Origin: Bacillota bacterium
GTDB taxonomy: Bacteria > Bacillota > Negativicutes > Sporomusales > Sporomusaceae
DNA: 33,271 nucleotides
NCBI GenBank assembly: GCA_023443285.1
Contig: JAEZVB010000018.1
Span: 1 to 33,271, forward strand
Reading direction: 5' to 3'
A program made the translations under genes and the position numbers. Positions 8,082 to 16,500 of this stretch are shown piece after piece (the stretch's first letter is position 1; each line of letters begins with the position of its first letter). Below the pieces are notes generated by a model that was not told the DNA's origin, ran no database searches, and worked only from the letters and a program-made list of their open reading frames with translations.

Positions 8082-8828
8082 ATGGAACGCTCTAGCATGG
8101 AAATCATTTTAATCCTCACTATTAACACCAGTGTAAGCTATATTTTTCTCTTGGCAGTTACCCGGATACTTGGAAGAAAAGATATATCTCAGCTGACTTT
8201 TTTTGACTTCGTTAATGCGATAACAATTGGTTCCATCATTGCCAATGTGACGATGGACCCGGATACTCCTCTATGGTATGGGATTTTTAGTACAGCTATT
8301 TGGGGCGCATGGGTTTTTGCAACTAATATTATAACTTTAAAAAGTCTACCAGCCCGCAAGTTATTGGACGGTGAGCCTATCATCGTCATTCATAAGGGAA
8401 AGATTTTAGAAGAGAATTTGGGAAAACGATATTATAATGTGAATGATATTTTAATGCAGCTTAGAAATGAAAACATTTTTGACCCGAATCAGGTTGAATT
8501 AGCGTTGATGGAACCAAATGGCACCTTAAGTATTATGAAAAAATCCCAGTTTCAAAATGTCACAAATCAGGATTTAAATATTACTCCTAAAGCTCAAATA
8601 AATACGCAGTATATCAGTGAAGAACTCATCGTTGACGGGGAAATCATCTATGAGAACCTAAAGTTTTCCGGAATGACGGAAGATACTTTGATGCAGCAAC
8701 TAAGGGTACAAGGGATAGAAAGTATAAAAGAAGTATTGGTTGCTTACTATCTGCCGGATGGCACACTTTACATTGATAAAAAAGATGATCAAGAATGTAG
8801 GGCTTTAAGAAAGCAGGACACGATATGA
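8082..8828 (+). CDS. DUF421 (YetF/YrbG-like) membrane protein, canonical form
   Basis: The most typical DUF421 protein of the window, 248 residues. Three N-terminal helices contain the signature RILGRKDISQLTFFDFVNAI and TIGSIIANV; the cytoplasmic part has LLDGEPIIVIHKGKILEENL, MQLRNENIFDPNQVELALME and the KKSQFQNVTNQDLN segment, then a second half-repeat ending PDGTLYIDKK. ATG 8082 follows GGGGGAAAG. It is separated from the upstream operon by 186 bases and converges with a minus-strand DUF421 gene 31 bases downstream. The extra basic tail after TLYIDKK is probably not conserved. The function is unknown; membership in the family is secure. Confidence 0.9.
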   Translation: MERSSMEIILILTINTSVSYIFLLAVTRILGRKDISQLTFFDFVNAITIGSIIANVTMDPDTPLWYGIFSTAIWGAWVFATNIITLKSLPARKLLDGEPIIVIHKGKILEENLGKRYYNVNDILMQLRNENIFDPNQVELALMEPNGTLSIMKKSQFQNVTNQDLNITPKAQINTQYISEELIVDGEIIYENLKFSGMTEDTLMQQLRVQGIESIKEVLVAYYLPDGTLYIDKKDDQECRALRKQDTI

Positions 8829-8859
8829 TCGATATAGTCAACTTATTTAGAAATTAAAT

Positions 8860-9545
8860 TTATCGTAATTTTCCTTCAAGGTAGAGAGTTCCATCGCTCT
8901 GCAACTCCGCAAAAAATATATCAGCAAATGAATGATACCCCGCCTTGTTAATCTCCTCCAAAATACCTTCTTTAGTAAGGTTAATTTCTTTTAGATTTTT
9001 TTCTACCAACTGTCCATCAACAATAATTTCGGTGGGTAAGTATTTATGCTGAGAAGAGCTAATATTAAGATCTTTTCTTGTGACAGTTTCAATTTGTGGT
9101 TTTTTGAGTATGCTCAATTCCCCATTGGGTTCAAGAATAGCATAGTCGACATCCTTTATGGAAAACACATTATTCATCCTAAGCATCATACTAAGATCAT
9201 CCATATTAAGCCGGTGGCTGGCTAATTCTTTTTGCATTATTTGTCCCCGTTTTATGACGATAGTGGGCTCCCCGTCCAAGGCAACCCGAATCGTGGGGAC
9301 TTAAGGCTGGCGTATTCGACAACGAAAGTCAAAAACGCCCAGATAGTGAGGCCTGCAAGTCCGTCTGCGATTGCGACATCCTTATGTACGACCATATCAC
9401 CAGCTATATTACCCATAGCAATTCCTGTTATATACGTAAAATAGGTCAACTGACCGAGCTGTTTTTTACCCAGGATTCTAGTCAGGGCCAACAAAAAGAC
9501 AAATCCAATCACAGTTCGTAAAGACGTTTCTATAACTGATTCCAT
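8860..9545 (-). pseudogene. DUF421 membrane protein with a single-base frameshift
   Basis: Two overlapping minus-strand frames form one DUF421 protein. The 5' part (ATG at 9545) has TRILGKKQLGQLTYFTYITG, three helices, and reaches EYASLKSPRF. The frame then turns into FGLPWTGSPLSS. Reading one base out of phase from about 9293 restores VALDGEPTIVIKRGQI and the full soluble domain, ending LQSDGTLYLEGKLR at TAA 8862-8860. A single missing base in the CCCGAA stretch near 9291-9295 (plus-strand text) explains everything; adding it would give FRVALDGEP and about 228 residues. It is either a recent inactivating mutation or a sequencing error. As it stands, translation stops shortly after the membrane part. 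Confidence 0.85.
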
Positions 9546-9807
9546 TTAATCACCGCCGAAGGAAAATATTCTATGCATATTCAGCAACTAAGAGTAATAA
9601 CGACTGACGAGTACGCTGCAACAGTGTTTAATAACATTTGCACCGCATTGAAACTTAAGGGCAAAAACAATCAGGCTGGACGTGCGAACTAACAGAGCCA
9701 TCCGAATAAGGGATGTTTATATTATTGTCTGGAATTAACAATAAACTCAATAATAATTTATTGTGTGCGTTAAAATAAGCTAGCAATAAGTAATCGAGGA
9801 GCTTTAT
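9546..9807. other. Divergent intergenic region
   Basis: 262 bases between the minus-strand DUF421 gene and the small membrane protein gene. It contains one short ORF with a reasonable ribosome-binding site (listed separately) and is otherwise AT-rich without recognisable signals. Confidence 0.4.
9573..9692 (+). CDS. Possible 39-residue small protein
   Basis: ATG 9573 lies nine bases after AAGGA and opens a frame encoding MHIQQLRVITTDEYAATVFN then NICTALKLKGKNNQAGRAN. The composition is protein-like with a plausible amphipathic helix, but I do not recognise it, and 39 codons can occur by chance. It might be the residue of a longer gene. Confidence 0.3.
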   Translation: MHIQQLRVITTDEYAATVFNNICTALKLKGKNNQAGRAN

Positions 9808-10035
9808 ATGAAACGAGAAACACTCTTTTTAAAGGTGGCTGTTATTGTTATAGGCTTTCCAGTTCTTGCTTTGTGTATTTTGGGACTACTTTGGTTAGTT
9901 AAAAATCCAGTAAATCCAGATTATGCCCATATGCTATATCCTATTTTACCTATCTTTGCTTCACTGGTGATTACAGTCTTTGCTGCGGTTCTCCAAAAGC
10001 TATTAAAAAATGCCATAGAAAAAATCCACCAATAA
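9808..10035 (+). CDS. Small membrane protein resembling the N-terminus of DUF2975 proteins
   Basis: 75 residues with two hydrophobic helices: FLKVAVIVIGFPVLALCILG (residues about 7-28) and MLYPILPIFASLVITVFAAV (about 46-65), then a short basic tail. The opening MKRETLFLKVAV and the VLALCI segment resemble the start of DUF2975 membrane proteins as I remember them, but the protein is only about half their length and the end differs. It could be a truncated derivative or an unrelated small membrane protein. ATG 9808 is preceded by GAGGAG eight bases upstream. The stop codon lies inside the terminator hairpin. Confidence 0.6.
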   Translation: MKRETLFLKVAVIVIGFPVLALCILGLLWLVKNPVNPDYAHMLYPILPIFASLVITVFAAVLQKLLKNAIEKIHQ

Positions 10036-10063
10036 TGCATTATCATCAGCGGTGGATTTTTAT
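10021..10063 (+). terminator. Terminator overlapping the end of the small membrane protein gene
   Basis: AAAATCCACC (10021-10030) pairs with GGTGGATTTT (10051-10060) across a 20-base loop, followed by T-rich sequence. The A-tract on the 5' side makes it potentially bidirectional, so it may also stop the converging phosphoesterase transcript. The last codons and stop of the gene at 9808 are part of the stem and loop. Confidence 0.75.
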
Positions 10064-10131
10064 CCATCTCTACGAAATAAGTTTCAAAACCGAGCGGGCG
10101 TGGTTATGAAGGATCTCAAAAACGGATATGA

Positions 10132-10623
10132 TCATTTATTAAATAGTACCAAACTTGCATGTAACTCGGTGTGGTCTATAAACAGGGAAATATAGGAGAA
10201 CCATCGTTCTTTTCTTTTTTGAAAGGCTGATCCTGGATTCAACATTAGCACCTTATTTTTTGTAGATATACTCGGCTGATGACTGTGGCCAAATATAATT
10301 ACATCTAATGTAGTATTATCGAATGCGTCGTAGGCTCTCATTTGAGTATTTTTCTTTTCTCCATGACCGTGAATAATACCAATACGCAATGAGCCAACTT
10401 CTATAATCTCTTTTTCATTCAAACACGACCTGATGCTATTATCGTCAACATTTCCCCAGACACCAATAAAGTTAAATCGGTTTCTGAAATAATTCATAAC
10501 CTGGTAGTCGCCATAGTCTCCGGCGTGGACTACAAGATCAGCACCAGCTAATTGGTTTCCAAGAAGTTCTAAGTTTATGGATTGCTCTTTTAAATGAGTG
10601 TCGGAAATAATTGCTATTTGCAA
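10132..10623 (-). CDS. YfcE/MJ0936-type metallophosphoesterase
   Basis: A 163-residue single-domain calcineurin-like phosphoesterase of the MJ0936/YfcE group, two-metal cytosolic enzymes that hydrolyse phosphodiesters; the natural substrate is often unknown. Motifs in order: SDTH (residues 7-10), HAGD, GNVD in VWGNVDDNS, HGHGEKK and GHSHQP, which together supply the metal ligands. A conserved LMLNPGSA segment follows the last motif. Length and order are complete for the family. It is transcribed alone on the minus strand and converges with the small membrane gene at 9808. Confidence 0.92.
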   Translation of the reverse strand: MQIAIISDTHLKEQSINLELLGNQLAGADLVVHAGDYGDYQVMNYFRNRFNFIGVWGNVDDNSIRSCLNEKEIIEVGSLRIGIIHGHGEKKNTQMRAYDAFDNTTLDVIIFGHSHQPSISTKNKVLMLNPGSAFQKRKERWFSYISLFIDHTELHASLVLFNK

Positions 10624-10824
10624 TTTTGGTACTCCTTTAATAGCTCTTGTTACTTAAACAAAATAAGAGTTGCAGGTCTAGAGGTTATACAGTTTAGCCG
10701 CTTGATTAATATTATTTTGCTACTGATTTGTAGGCTAAACGTAAAAGAGTGAGACATTAATTACTAAGATTTTGCTCAAAAGAAGTAACATAGTTGTAAA
10801 AGGAAAAAGAATACTCTAGGATGC
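10624..10824. other. Intergenic region
   Basis: About 200 AT-rich bases between two minus-strand genes. It should hold the promoter of the phosphoesterase gene and the end of the peroxiredoxin transcript. No clear hairpin with a T-tract and no other element was found. Confidence 0.4.
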
Positions 10825-11376
10825 TTATATATGTCCCGCGTCCTGAATGTTTGCCTGCATTCCTTTCATACCGGGTTGCCATCCGGCAGGCTCGAGTAGC
10901 TGTGTTTGGTCAAACAATTGCAATCCTTTAACCAACCTCAGCACTTCAGCTATTTCACGGCCTATTTCGTCTGGATATATAGCATAGTGTCGGATAATGC
11001 CATCTGGATCTATTAAGAAAGTAGCTCGGTAAGCTGTTCCTTTTTGCGAATAAACACCGTAGGCTTTTGAAACTTCGCCTGTCCGATCTGATAAGAGCGG
11101 GAAGGTTACTTGCATAGCATGGGGAGAAATTTCGCGAAAGACTTTGTGCGAGAGTACACCATCTGTACTTATAGCAAGTACTTCAACCTCACAGTCTTGA
11201 AATTGCTTATATAGGCCAGCAACTGCCGACAATTCAGTGGGTCAGACAAAGCTAAAATCGGAAGAGTAAAACAGTAGAAAGACCCACCCGCCTCTGTATG
11301 TATTGAGGCAGATATCCTTCTGACCATCTTGATAATACGCCGGTAGACAGAAATTAGGTGCAATTGATTGTAACAT
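10825..11376 (-). CDS. prxU: Selenocysteine-containing peroxiredoxin (UGA at the peroxidatic position)
   Basis: Thiol peroxidase that reduces hydrogen peroxide and organic peroxides. The minus strand reads from ATG 11376 (AAGGAG 12 bases upstream) through APNFCLPAYYQDGQKDI, then SSDFSFV, an in-frame TGA at 11244-11242, then PTELSAVAGLYKQFQ, in one frame to TAA at 10825. The TGA is codon 45 and stands exactly where 2-Cys peroxiredoxins have the peroxidatic Cys (FVCPTE), so I read it as selenocysteine (183 residues in all). Gene finders would split it into two ORFs. A hairpin starts 11 nt after the UGA and could be the SECIS element. The usual resolving Cys in the VCPAxW motif is replaced: the text reads LLEPAGWQPGMKGM. 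Selenocysteine peroxiredoxins are known in anaerobic Firmicutes. The alternative is an inactivating nonsense mutation, unlikely given the exact position. Confidence 0.85.
11215..11230 (-). promoter_or_regulatory. Candidate bacterial SECIS stem-loop
   Basis: On the minus strand GUCGGC pairs with GCUGGC (six pairs including two G-U) around the loop AGUU, beginning 11 nt after the UGA. The loop G lies about 19 nt from the UGA, within the distance I recall for bacterial SECIS elements, which sit in the coding region just after the UGA. The stem is short and not strong, so this is only a candidate. Confidence 0.45.
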
Positions 11377-12165
11377 TTTCCAAAACACTCCTTATTACCT
11401 TAAATTTACCTATGGAATATTTTTATACCTCTTTGGCCCGCAGAGGTTCATCAGTTAATTATTTTGGATGATAATTCCAATCAACACCTGTTTTGTTTTC
11501 ACTTGAATATTAATATTGTTTGAGATTACTCAATGGGTTATACGTACGTTTATATGACTGACAAGTATGTTGGAAATAAAATTGCTATTCATCAAAACTA
11601 ATGCAACACCCCTCGTTGGGGTGTCGCACCTTTACACGAAAATCATATTCGTGTATTAGTATTACCTTTCTATCAAAACACATGTTGAGTGCATTGCGTT
11701 GATAGAGCGGGAATAGCCTGATTTCAGAGGGTTTATGGGTTTTTGTAAAATTCAATATGTGTGTGTTATGTTTTCATAGACTTTAAAAACGGGGCGAACG
11801 TATGTTAGGGGGGCGGAAAAGCGACACCCTTATGTCTGCATGAACGTAGATTGCGAAGAAAAGAATTCGTGTAAAATTTTTGATAATTTGGCAGGAATTC
11901 TTTTCTTGTTGGTGGAATTTTGTGGATTATGATAGAGTAGAAGAGACGATGAACCTGTCCCCTATCCCTAGCATAACCCAAAGAGCAATTCGGAAAAACA
12001 GTCAAGACAACCGCTATTTTGAATTGATTAAGATACTTGTGAGTTAAGGAGTTAAGTAAAAGAGTTTGATTAGATGAACATCTACAAATAAAATTAACGT
12101 TACCATTATTTTGATCAGGAAAATTATATGCATTAGCGAAAGACCAAATATAAAGGGGTATTGAT
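11377..12165. other. Long gene-free region
   Basis: About 790 bases between the divergent peroxiredoxin and aldo/keto reductase genes. It holds two adjacent perfect hairpins (ACACCCC/GGGGTGT at 11606-11624 and ACACGAA/TTCGTGT at 11634-11654, neither followed by a good T-run) and one copy of the dispersed repeat (11856-11971). The small open frames here have no ribosome-binding site or recognisable product. Confidence 0.5.
11856..11971 (+). repeat. Dispersed repeat, copy 1 (hairpin, candidate promoter, degenerate palindrome)
   Basis: Shares with copy 2 (13449-13561) the order and much of the text: an inverted repeat ending AATTTGGCAGG, GGAATTTTGTGGATTATGAT, and a TGAACCTGTCCC segment. Here the hairpin is especially long: AAGAAAAGAATTC (11856-11868) pairs perfectly with GAATTCTTTTCTT (11895-11907), with a partly paired interior. 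TTGTTG, 16 bases, TATGAT (11906-11933) looks like a weak sigma-A promoter. The terminal palindrome is degenerate in this copy. Confidence 0.75.
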
Positions 12166-13311
12166 ATGCAATATAGAACGATGGGGAAAACTGGTGTTAA
12201 AGTGTCCGCACTAGGTTTTGGTTGTATGCGCTTACCCGTGAAGAAAAATCGCTTTGACTCAATTGACGAAACCGCGGCAACGACGTTATTACGATATGCT
12301 ATTGAACAGGGCGTGAACTATATTGATACTGCATATACATATCATTCTAGTTCACCAGATAGGGCTGGTAACAGTGAGCCTTTCCTAGGTCGTGCATTGT
12401 CAAGCAATCTTCGCCAAAGTGTCATGATAGCAACTAAACTACCAGGTTGGCTGGTAGAAAAGCGATCTGATATGAATCGGTTTTTCAATTCTCAGTTGAA
12501 ACGACTAAACACCGACTTTATTGATTTTTACCTAATCCATGGTCTCGACGGAGAAACGTGGGAACACCTAGTTAACATTGGTGTTTGCGAGTTCTTTGAC
12601 AAACTCCGAGCAGAGGGAAAAATAAGATTTGCCGGATTTTCCTTCCATGATAACTATGATAATTTTAAAACAATTGTGGACGGCTACAATTGGGATATGT
12701 GCCAGATACAATACAACTTATTTGATATTGAAAACCAGGCTGGTCGCGCTGGATTAGCCTACGCCGCAGCTAAGGGGATTGGAGTAGCGATAATGGAACC
12801 TCTGCGCGGTGGTGCCCTAGCAAATCCACCACCAGTGGTGCAAGAAATATGGGATAGAGCATCGATTCGTCGAACTGCCGCCGAATGGGCACTGCGTTTT
12901 GTCTGGAATTCGCCTGAAGTCAGTATTGCTCTTAGCGGAATGAATCAGCAGAACCAACTCGAAGAGAACTTGCGTATTGCGACTTCAGCTCTTCCGAATA
13001 CTCTAACCAGCGCAGACATGTCTCTGGTTGATAAGGTTCGGGCAGTTTATGCTTCAAGAATACAAGTGCCTTGTACTGGCTGTAGATATTGTATGCCTTG
13101 TCCAGAGGGCGTTAATATCCCTGAAATTTTTGAAATTATCAATGAAGCAAGTATGCTGGGTGATCGGACAATTATTGAAGAAGCTCTTGCATTATCAGCT
13201 GAAGAGGAAGGGCCTCAGCTTTGCATAGGTTGTGGTAAATGTGAGGAATTGTGTCCCCAACAAATACCTATTAGGCATCATCTAAATAGAATTAGCAATG
13301 AGTATGCATAA
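12166..13311 (+). CDS. Aldo/keto reductase with C-terminal 4Fe-4S ferredoxin-type domain
   Basis: A 381-residue oxidoreductase. Residues about 1-280 form the NADPH-dependent aldo/keto reductase barrel: LGFGCMRLP near the start, catalytic Asp54 and Tyr59 in NYIDTAYTYH, Lys in MIATKLPGW, and His in FYLIHGLDG. The C-terminal 70 residues carry two cysteine clusters, CTGCRYCMPCP and CIGCGKCEELCP, the pattern of the ferredoxin-containing reductase group common in anaerobes. Electrons may therefore pass between iron-sulfur clusters and the barrel; the substrate is unknown. ATG 12166 is preceded by AAAGGGG at 12151-12157. The gene stands alone between two copies of a dispersed repeat and has its own terminator. 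Confidence 0.93.
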   Translation: MQYRTMGKTGVKVSALGFGCMRLPVKKNRFDSIDETAATTLLRYAIEQGVNYIDTAYTYHSSSPDRAGNSEPFLGRALSSNLRQSVMIATKLPGWLVEKRSDMNRFFNSQLKRLNTDFIDFYLIHGLDGETWEHLVNIGVCEFFDKLRAEGKIRFAGFSFHDNYDNFKTIVDGYNWDMCQIQYNLFDIENQAGRAGLAYAAAKGIGVAIMEPLRGGALANPPPVVQEIWDRASIRRTAAEWALRFVWNSPEVSIALSGMNQQNQLEENLRIATSALPNTLTSADMSLVDKVRAVYASRIQVPCTGCRYCMPCPEGVNIPEIFEIINEASMLGDRTIIEEALALSAEEEGPQLCIGCGKCEELCPQQIPIRHHLNRISNEYA

Positions 13312-13383
13312 ATTATTCTTGTCAACAATTTGAAATAAGATTCTCTTCTGCACAAGCATTCTTGAAGTCTGTGCGGATGACAA

Positions 13384-13417
13384 GGCGATGAGGGTATTGT
13401 CATTGCCTGTATTTTTT
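13384..13417 (+). terminator. Rho-independent terminator after the aldo/keto reductase gene
   Basis: GGCGATGA pairs with TCATTGCC (8 bp, one G-U) across an 8-base loop; TGTATTTTTT follows. Confidence 0.75.
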
Positions 13418-13448
13418 GCTGTTATATATGATGATACGACAAAAAGGT

Positions 13449-13561
13449 AGAACTCCTGTCAAATTTTCGTTAATTTGGCAGGGGTTTTTATGTTGTGGAT
13501 GGAATTTTGTAGATTATGATAGATCAAAGTGGGACAATGAACTTGTCCCTTGTTCCTATAG
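13449..13561 (+). repeat. Dispersed repeat, copy 2, directly upstream of the NRPS gene
   Basis: The left part is a hairpin, CTCCTGTCAAATT (13453-13465) with AATTTGGCAGGGG (13472-13484), followed by TTTTT: a terminator-like structure. Then comes GGAATTTTGTAGATTATGAT and a perfect palindrome GGGACAA-TGAAC-TTGTCCC at 13531-13549. It aligns along its whole length with copy 1 (11861-11971). Its right end lies about 20 bases before the NRPS start codon, so any NRPS promoter close to the gene must be inside this element. Confidence 0.78.
13493..13520 (+). promoter_or_regulatory. Candidate sigma-A promoter for the NRPS gene, within repeat copy 2
   Basis: TTGTGG (13493-13498), 16-base spacer, TATGAT (13515-13520). 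The same arrangement occurs in repeat copy 1. The -35 box is weak. The palindrome at 13531-13549 would start about 10 bases after the -10 box, where an operator could act. Confidence 0.45.
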
Positions 13562-13583
13562 GTAAACGAGGAGTGTGAACTAC

Positions 13584-16500
13584 ATGGAGAAAGCTACCTT
13601 TTCATTAAGTCATCCACAAAAAAGAATTCTATATACTGAAAGAATGTATCCTGATACACCTTTTGCCAATGTTGCATATGTATTCTGGTTTGCGGAGGCT
13701 GTGGACAGTTCGCTGTTAGAAAAAGTAATTGCTTGGATTGTCGAACACCATGACAGTCTCCGTTTACAAGTTGAGGAAAATGATGGCGATGACCAGGTCT
13801 GTCAGTATGTTGCTCTTGCCGGTCAAACCAAAATTGACAGACTGTGCATGAGCAATCGGGAGGAAGCTCTTAATTGGGCAATTTTGCAGGCAAGGACGCC
13901 CTTTTATATTTATAATTCCCCGCTGTATCAGTTTAGTATTATCGAACTACCAGATAACCGGACCGGATTATTCGTAAAGCTGCATCATATCATCGGCGAC
14001 GGTTGGTCGCTTGGTTGGCTGTCCGGTGAGATTACCCGGATTTATGGTATGCTAGAGCAGGGCGAAGTACCTGATGATAAAGATATTTATTCCTACCGCG
14101 AATATATTGCCGGTGAACAGGAATACGAAAACTCTGAGGAGTATCAGCGGGATAAGGAATATTGGATCAATAAATATCGGGACCTGCCGCCAGAAATCTG
14201 TTTGCATAATAAGAAACACCAAGTAGCAGCCATTCGCAGTGGATACGTGAAGGTTCAGATACCGCCAGAATTAAAAAAGACGATGGACAAATGCTGCCGT
14301 GTACATAGAACTACGATGGTTCGTTTACTGCTAGCCGTGATAGCGGTCTATGTTTATCGGGTAACCGGACAGGGTGATATGGCTATGGGTATTCCTTTCC
14401 ATGGCCGCCAGAACCGTCGTGAAAAGGCCACGGCCGGCATGTTTGTCTGTACCCTGCCGATGCGGTTTGTGCTTTCAGAGGAAATGGATTTTGCCGCTTT
14501 AGTGCGGGCAGTAACCCAGGAAGTCTCAGCGTCCTTAAAACATAGCCGGTACCCTTATGATCAACTGGCCCTGGATTTAAGAGCAGCTCACGGCCAAGTA
14601 CCTGATTTGCTGGCCCTCAATGTTTCTGATTATACCGGCAAAGATACTGACGGAGTTCATGGCGATGAAATCGAAATGGGCTATGATCCATCGCCCTTTA
14701 CTATTTATTTTTTAAACAATAGCCAAGGGATGGGAGATGGCTGGGAACTAAGTGCTTTATACCAAGAGGAGCTATTCAGCCGCGACGAAGCCCAGCGTCT
14801 GCTTTCACGGCTGGTAACCTTGCTGGGGGATGCGTTGGCTAACCCTGAGAAAAAGCTGTTTGAATTGCAGCTGATGTCATTAGCAGAACAAGAACAGGTA
14901 TTGGTGGCTTTTAACGCTACCAAGGCTGACTATTGTCTTAATACCACTATCCATGAACTGTTTGAAGCCCAGGCAGCCAAGAACCCGGATAAACCGGCTA
15001 TTGTCTTTAGCGGGCAGCAGCTTACCTATCAAGAACTTAACCAAAAGGCCAACTCGCTGGCCACTGTGCTAGCTGCCAAAGGCGTGAAGCCTGATGATAT
15101 TGTCGGGATATTAGTCAACCGTTCCTTGGAGATGCTGATAGCGCCGCTAGCTGTCCTTAAAGCAGGTGGAGCCTATCTGCCGATTGATCCTGCATATCCG
15201 GATGATCGTATTGCCTATATGCTTGAGGATAGCGGCACTAACATTGTATTAAGTCAGCAAAGCCTGAAGGAAAAGAGTGCCGGCTTTGCCGGACAATGGC
15301 TGGATGTGGAGGACCAAGGGCTTTACGCCGCGCCGGCAGAAAACCGCGCAAGCCCTGCGACCCCCCAAAATCTGGTGTATGTTATTTATACCTCAGGCTC
15401 TACCGGTAACCCCAAGGGCGTGCTGGTTGAGCACCAAGCCCTTGTTAACCTGTGTGCCTGGCAGAATGAATATCATTGCGTAACGGCCGCCGACAGTACG
15501 GCCTTATATTCGGGTTTTGGCTTTGATGCCTGTGTGTGGGAGATATTTCCGTTTTTTACAGCAGGGGCTACCATACATATTATTCCTGACGAAATCCGCT
15601 TATCGCCTCTGCAGGTGAACGAGTATTTTGAGACCCATAAAATTACGATTGCCGATTTGCCTACCCAATTTTGTGAACAGTTTATGGAGATGACTGAGAA
15701 CACCTCACTGCGCCGGCTTATTACTGGCGGCGATAAGCTGAAAACCTACCGCCTGGATAGGTATAAACTGACCAATGAATACGGACCGACCGAGTATACC
15801 ATATCGGCGACTGCCTTTGACGTCAATGACCGTTATGATAATATTCCGATTGGTAAACCGCTGGCCAATACCCAAATTTATATTTTGGACAAATATCAGA
15901 ATCCCCAGCCGGTAGGAGTGCCGGGAGAATTATGTATTGCCGGCGCGCAGCTGGCTCGCGGCTATCTTAATCGCCCTGAGCTTACGGCTGAAAAATTTGT
16001 TCCCAATCCCTTTAGCCCTGGAACAAGAATGTATTGTACCGGTGATTTGGCCTGTTGGCTGCCAGACGGAAATATTGAATTCTTAGGGCGGATTGATTAT
16101 CAAATAAAAATCCGGGGCTTCCGGATTGAACTGGGAGAAATCGAACAGCAGATTATCCGCCATGAAGCTGTGCGGGATGTAGTGGTCATTGACCGCGATG
16201 ATCAGGACGGCAATAAGTATTTATGTGCTTATATTGTAACAACCGGGGAGCTCAAACCCGAAGAATTGAAATACTTTTTAGCGGCCAGTCTGCCGGACTA
16301 CATGATACCAGCCTATATTATAGAGCTGACGGCTTTGCCGCTGACTGCCAACGGTAAGGTAGACCGGCGCGCCCTTCCCGAACCCGAATTAACGGCGATG
16401 GCAGCAGAATCCTATACTGCGCCGCGCAACCAGACGGAAGAAAAATTGGTGGAAATCTGGCAGGAAATTCTAGGGCTTAGCCGTGTCGGCATTGATGATA

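Noticed and set aside
11805..12005. 66-residue minus-strand ORF upstream of the aldo/keto reductase
   Set aside because: It spans repeat copy 1; the corresponding frame is not kept in copy 2, so it is a chance frame.
12166..13583. The aldo/keto reductase as part of the NRPS operon
   Set aside because: A terminator at 13384-13417 and a second terminator-like hairpin in the repeat separate the genes, and base composition differs.
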